64,000 nucleotides of DNA, from the NCBI GenBank assembly GCA_934047225.1, contig OW203991.1, positions 7,006,001 to 7,070,000 of the forward strand, written 5' to 3'. Source of the stretch: Ypsolopha sequella (taxonomy: Eukaryota; Arthropoda; Insecta; Lepidoptera; Ypsolophidae). The position numbers and the translations under genes were made by a program. Position 1 is the first letter of the stretch. The number at the start of each line of letters is the position of its first letter. The notes below the pieces were generated by a model. That model was not told the origin of the DNA. It was given only the letters and a program-made list of their open reading frames with translations, and did not search any database. This document shows, piece by piece, positions 63,349-64,000 of the stretch.

Positions 63349-64000
63349 CTTTTTAGGGTTCCGTAGTCAACAACAAGGAACCCTTATAGTTTCGCCATGT
63401 CCGTCTGTCTGTCTGTCTGTCCGCGGCTTAGCTTAGAGACTATTAGTACTAGAAAGCTGTAATTTAGCATGGGTATACATATTTATCACGCCGATAAAGT
63501 GGTAATGTAAAATTTTGAAAAAAAATTTTTTTTTAGCTTACTCCCCTACACGTAAAGTGGGGATGATGTTTTTTTTTTTCATCTATCCCCTAGTGTGGGG
63601 TGTGGTTAGATAGGTAATTTGAAAATATTAGGGGTGTGACAAGACCATTTTTCGATCCAGATCCATTTGCGAAATATTAAACTTAAAAATGTTAATTTTT
63701 GTTAGTCAAGTGTCCCCCCCCTGCCGGCGAAACGGTTGTATTTGGAGACGTGAAAAAAATCACGGCAGTAGTATACATAACGAAATTAAAAGGAAAACTA
63801 TCACAGCTAAGTAGGCTTTACAAGTTAACGAGTACAGATCGCGCCAAACTTTTAGTACCCTCTAAACACGGGGCGATTCGCATCAGCAGGAACAAAATGT
63901 ATGGGCCGTTCTTGGGAAGAGCAACTTCCGAGCGGACTAGAAGTTTGGCGCGATCTGTATTATTATAGATAATGGTACGGAGTGCGCGAGTCCGACTCGC
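63349..64000 (-). mobile_element. Lepidopteran repeat 'GCGAGTCGGACTCGC', reverse copy running off the edge
   Basis: TTTTTAGGGTTCCGTAGTC and a GTCTGTCTGTCTGTCC block at the left; GTGCGCGAGTCCGACTCGC at the window end. Holds a nested hairpin (GATCGCGCCAAACTTTTA and AGAAGTTTGGCGCGATC) at about 63834-63960. Confidence 0.75.

Overview
The window is animal nuclear DNA, almost certainly from a moth or butterfly. The protein-coding genes are broken into short exons by GT-AG introns, the proteins match insect versions (GluProRS, a TASK-type two-pore K+ channel, Rab1), and the non-coding DNA is full of repeats typical of Lepidoptera: foldback MITEs, tRNA-headed SINEs, RTE and other non-LTR 3' ends, and the family with a GTGCGAGTCGGACTCGC head. 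Families and motifs were recognised by reading; no search was run.

Layout. (1) 1-5431, + strand: the 3' part of a four-exon gene for a PRP4/PRPF4B-like kinase-fold protein that has lost its metal-binding residues (DFG reads GFD, the catalytic-loop Asn reads His), behind a long Asn-rich, internally duplicated N-terminal region. (2) 5432-10135: no gene; a chain of foldback elements. (3) 10136-27887, - strand: thirteen exons of glutamyl-prolyl-tRNA synthetase, from the start codon through the GST-like domain, the GluRS catalytic core (HIGH and SKR motifs) and the anticodon-binding domain. The linker and ProRS half are not in the window. (4) 28254-30897: a broken BEL/Pao LTR retrotransposon just upstream of the synthetase start, whose left LTR carries an inverted segment; a THAP-type N-terminus and a TTGTACCA-rich stretch follow. 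(5) 33741-44352, + strand: a complete seven-exon TASK-type K2P potassium channel gene, with introns full of nested transposons. (6) 44353-55011: no gene; nested foldbacks and LINE remnants. (7) 55012-56575, + strand: the last two exons of a small cysteine-rich protein of unknown function. (8) 56576-61040: repeats. (9) 61041-61241, - strand: the last coding exon of Rab1, with its body to the right of the window.

The genes look like unrelated housekeeping or neuronal loci; nothing suggests an operon or a gene cluster. The clearest coordinated signal is in the mobile elements. Several insertions can be dated relative to each other because the interrupted repeat has an uninterrupted sister copy in the same window: a 130-bp Helitron-like insert with its empty site, a TA-flanked MITE with its empty site, a MITE inside a repeat inside a foldback, and a LINE inside the same repeat family.

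The strongest biological leads are the pseudokinase, the apparent separation of the GluRS half from the ProRS half of the synthetase, the decayed copy of a synthetase exon, a repeat-associated in-frame alternative acceptor in the K+ channel, and the uncharacterised 12-cysteine peptide.
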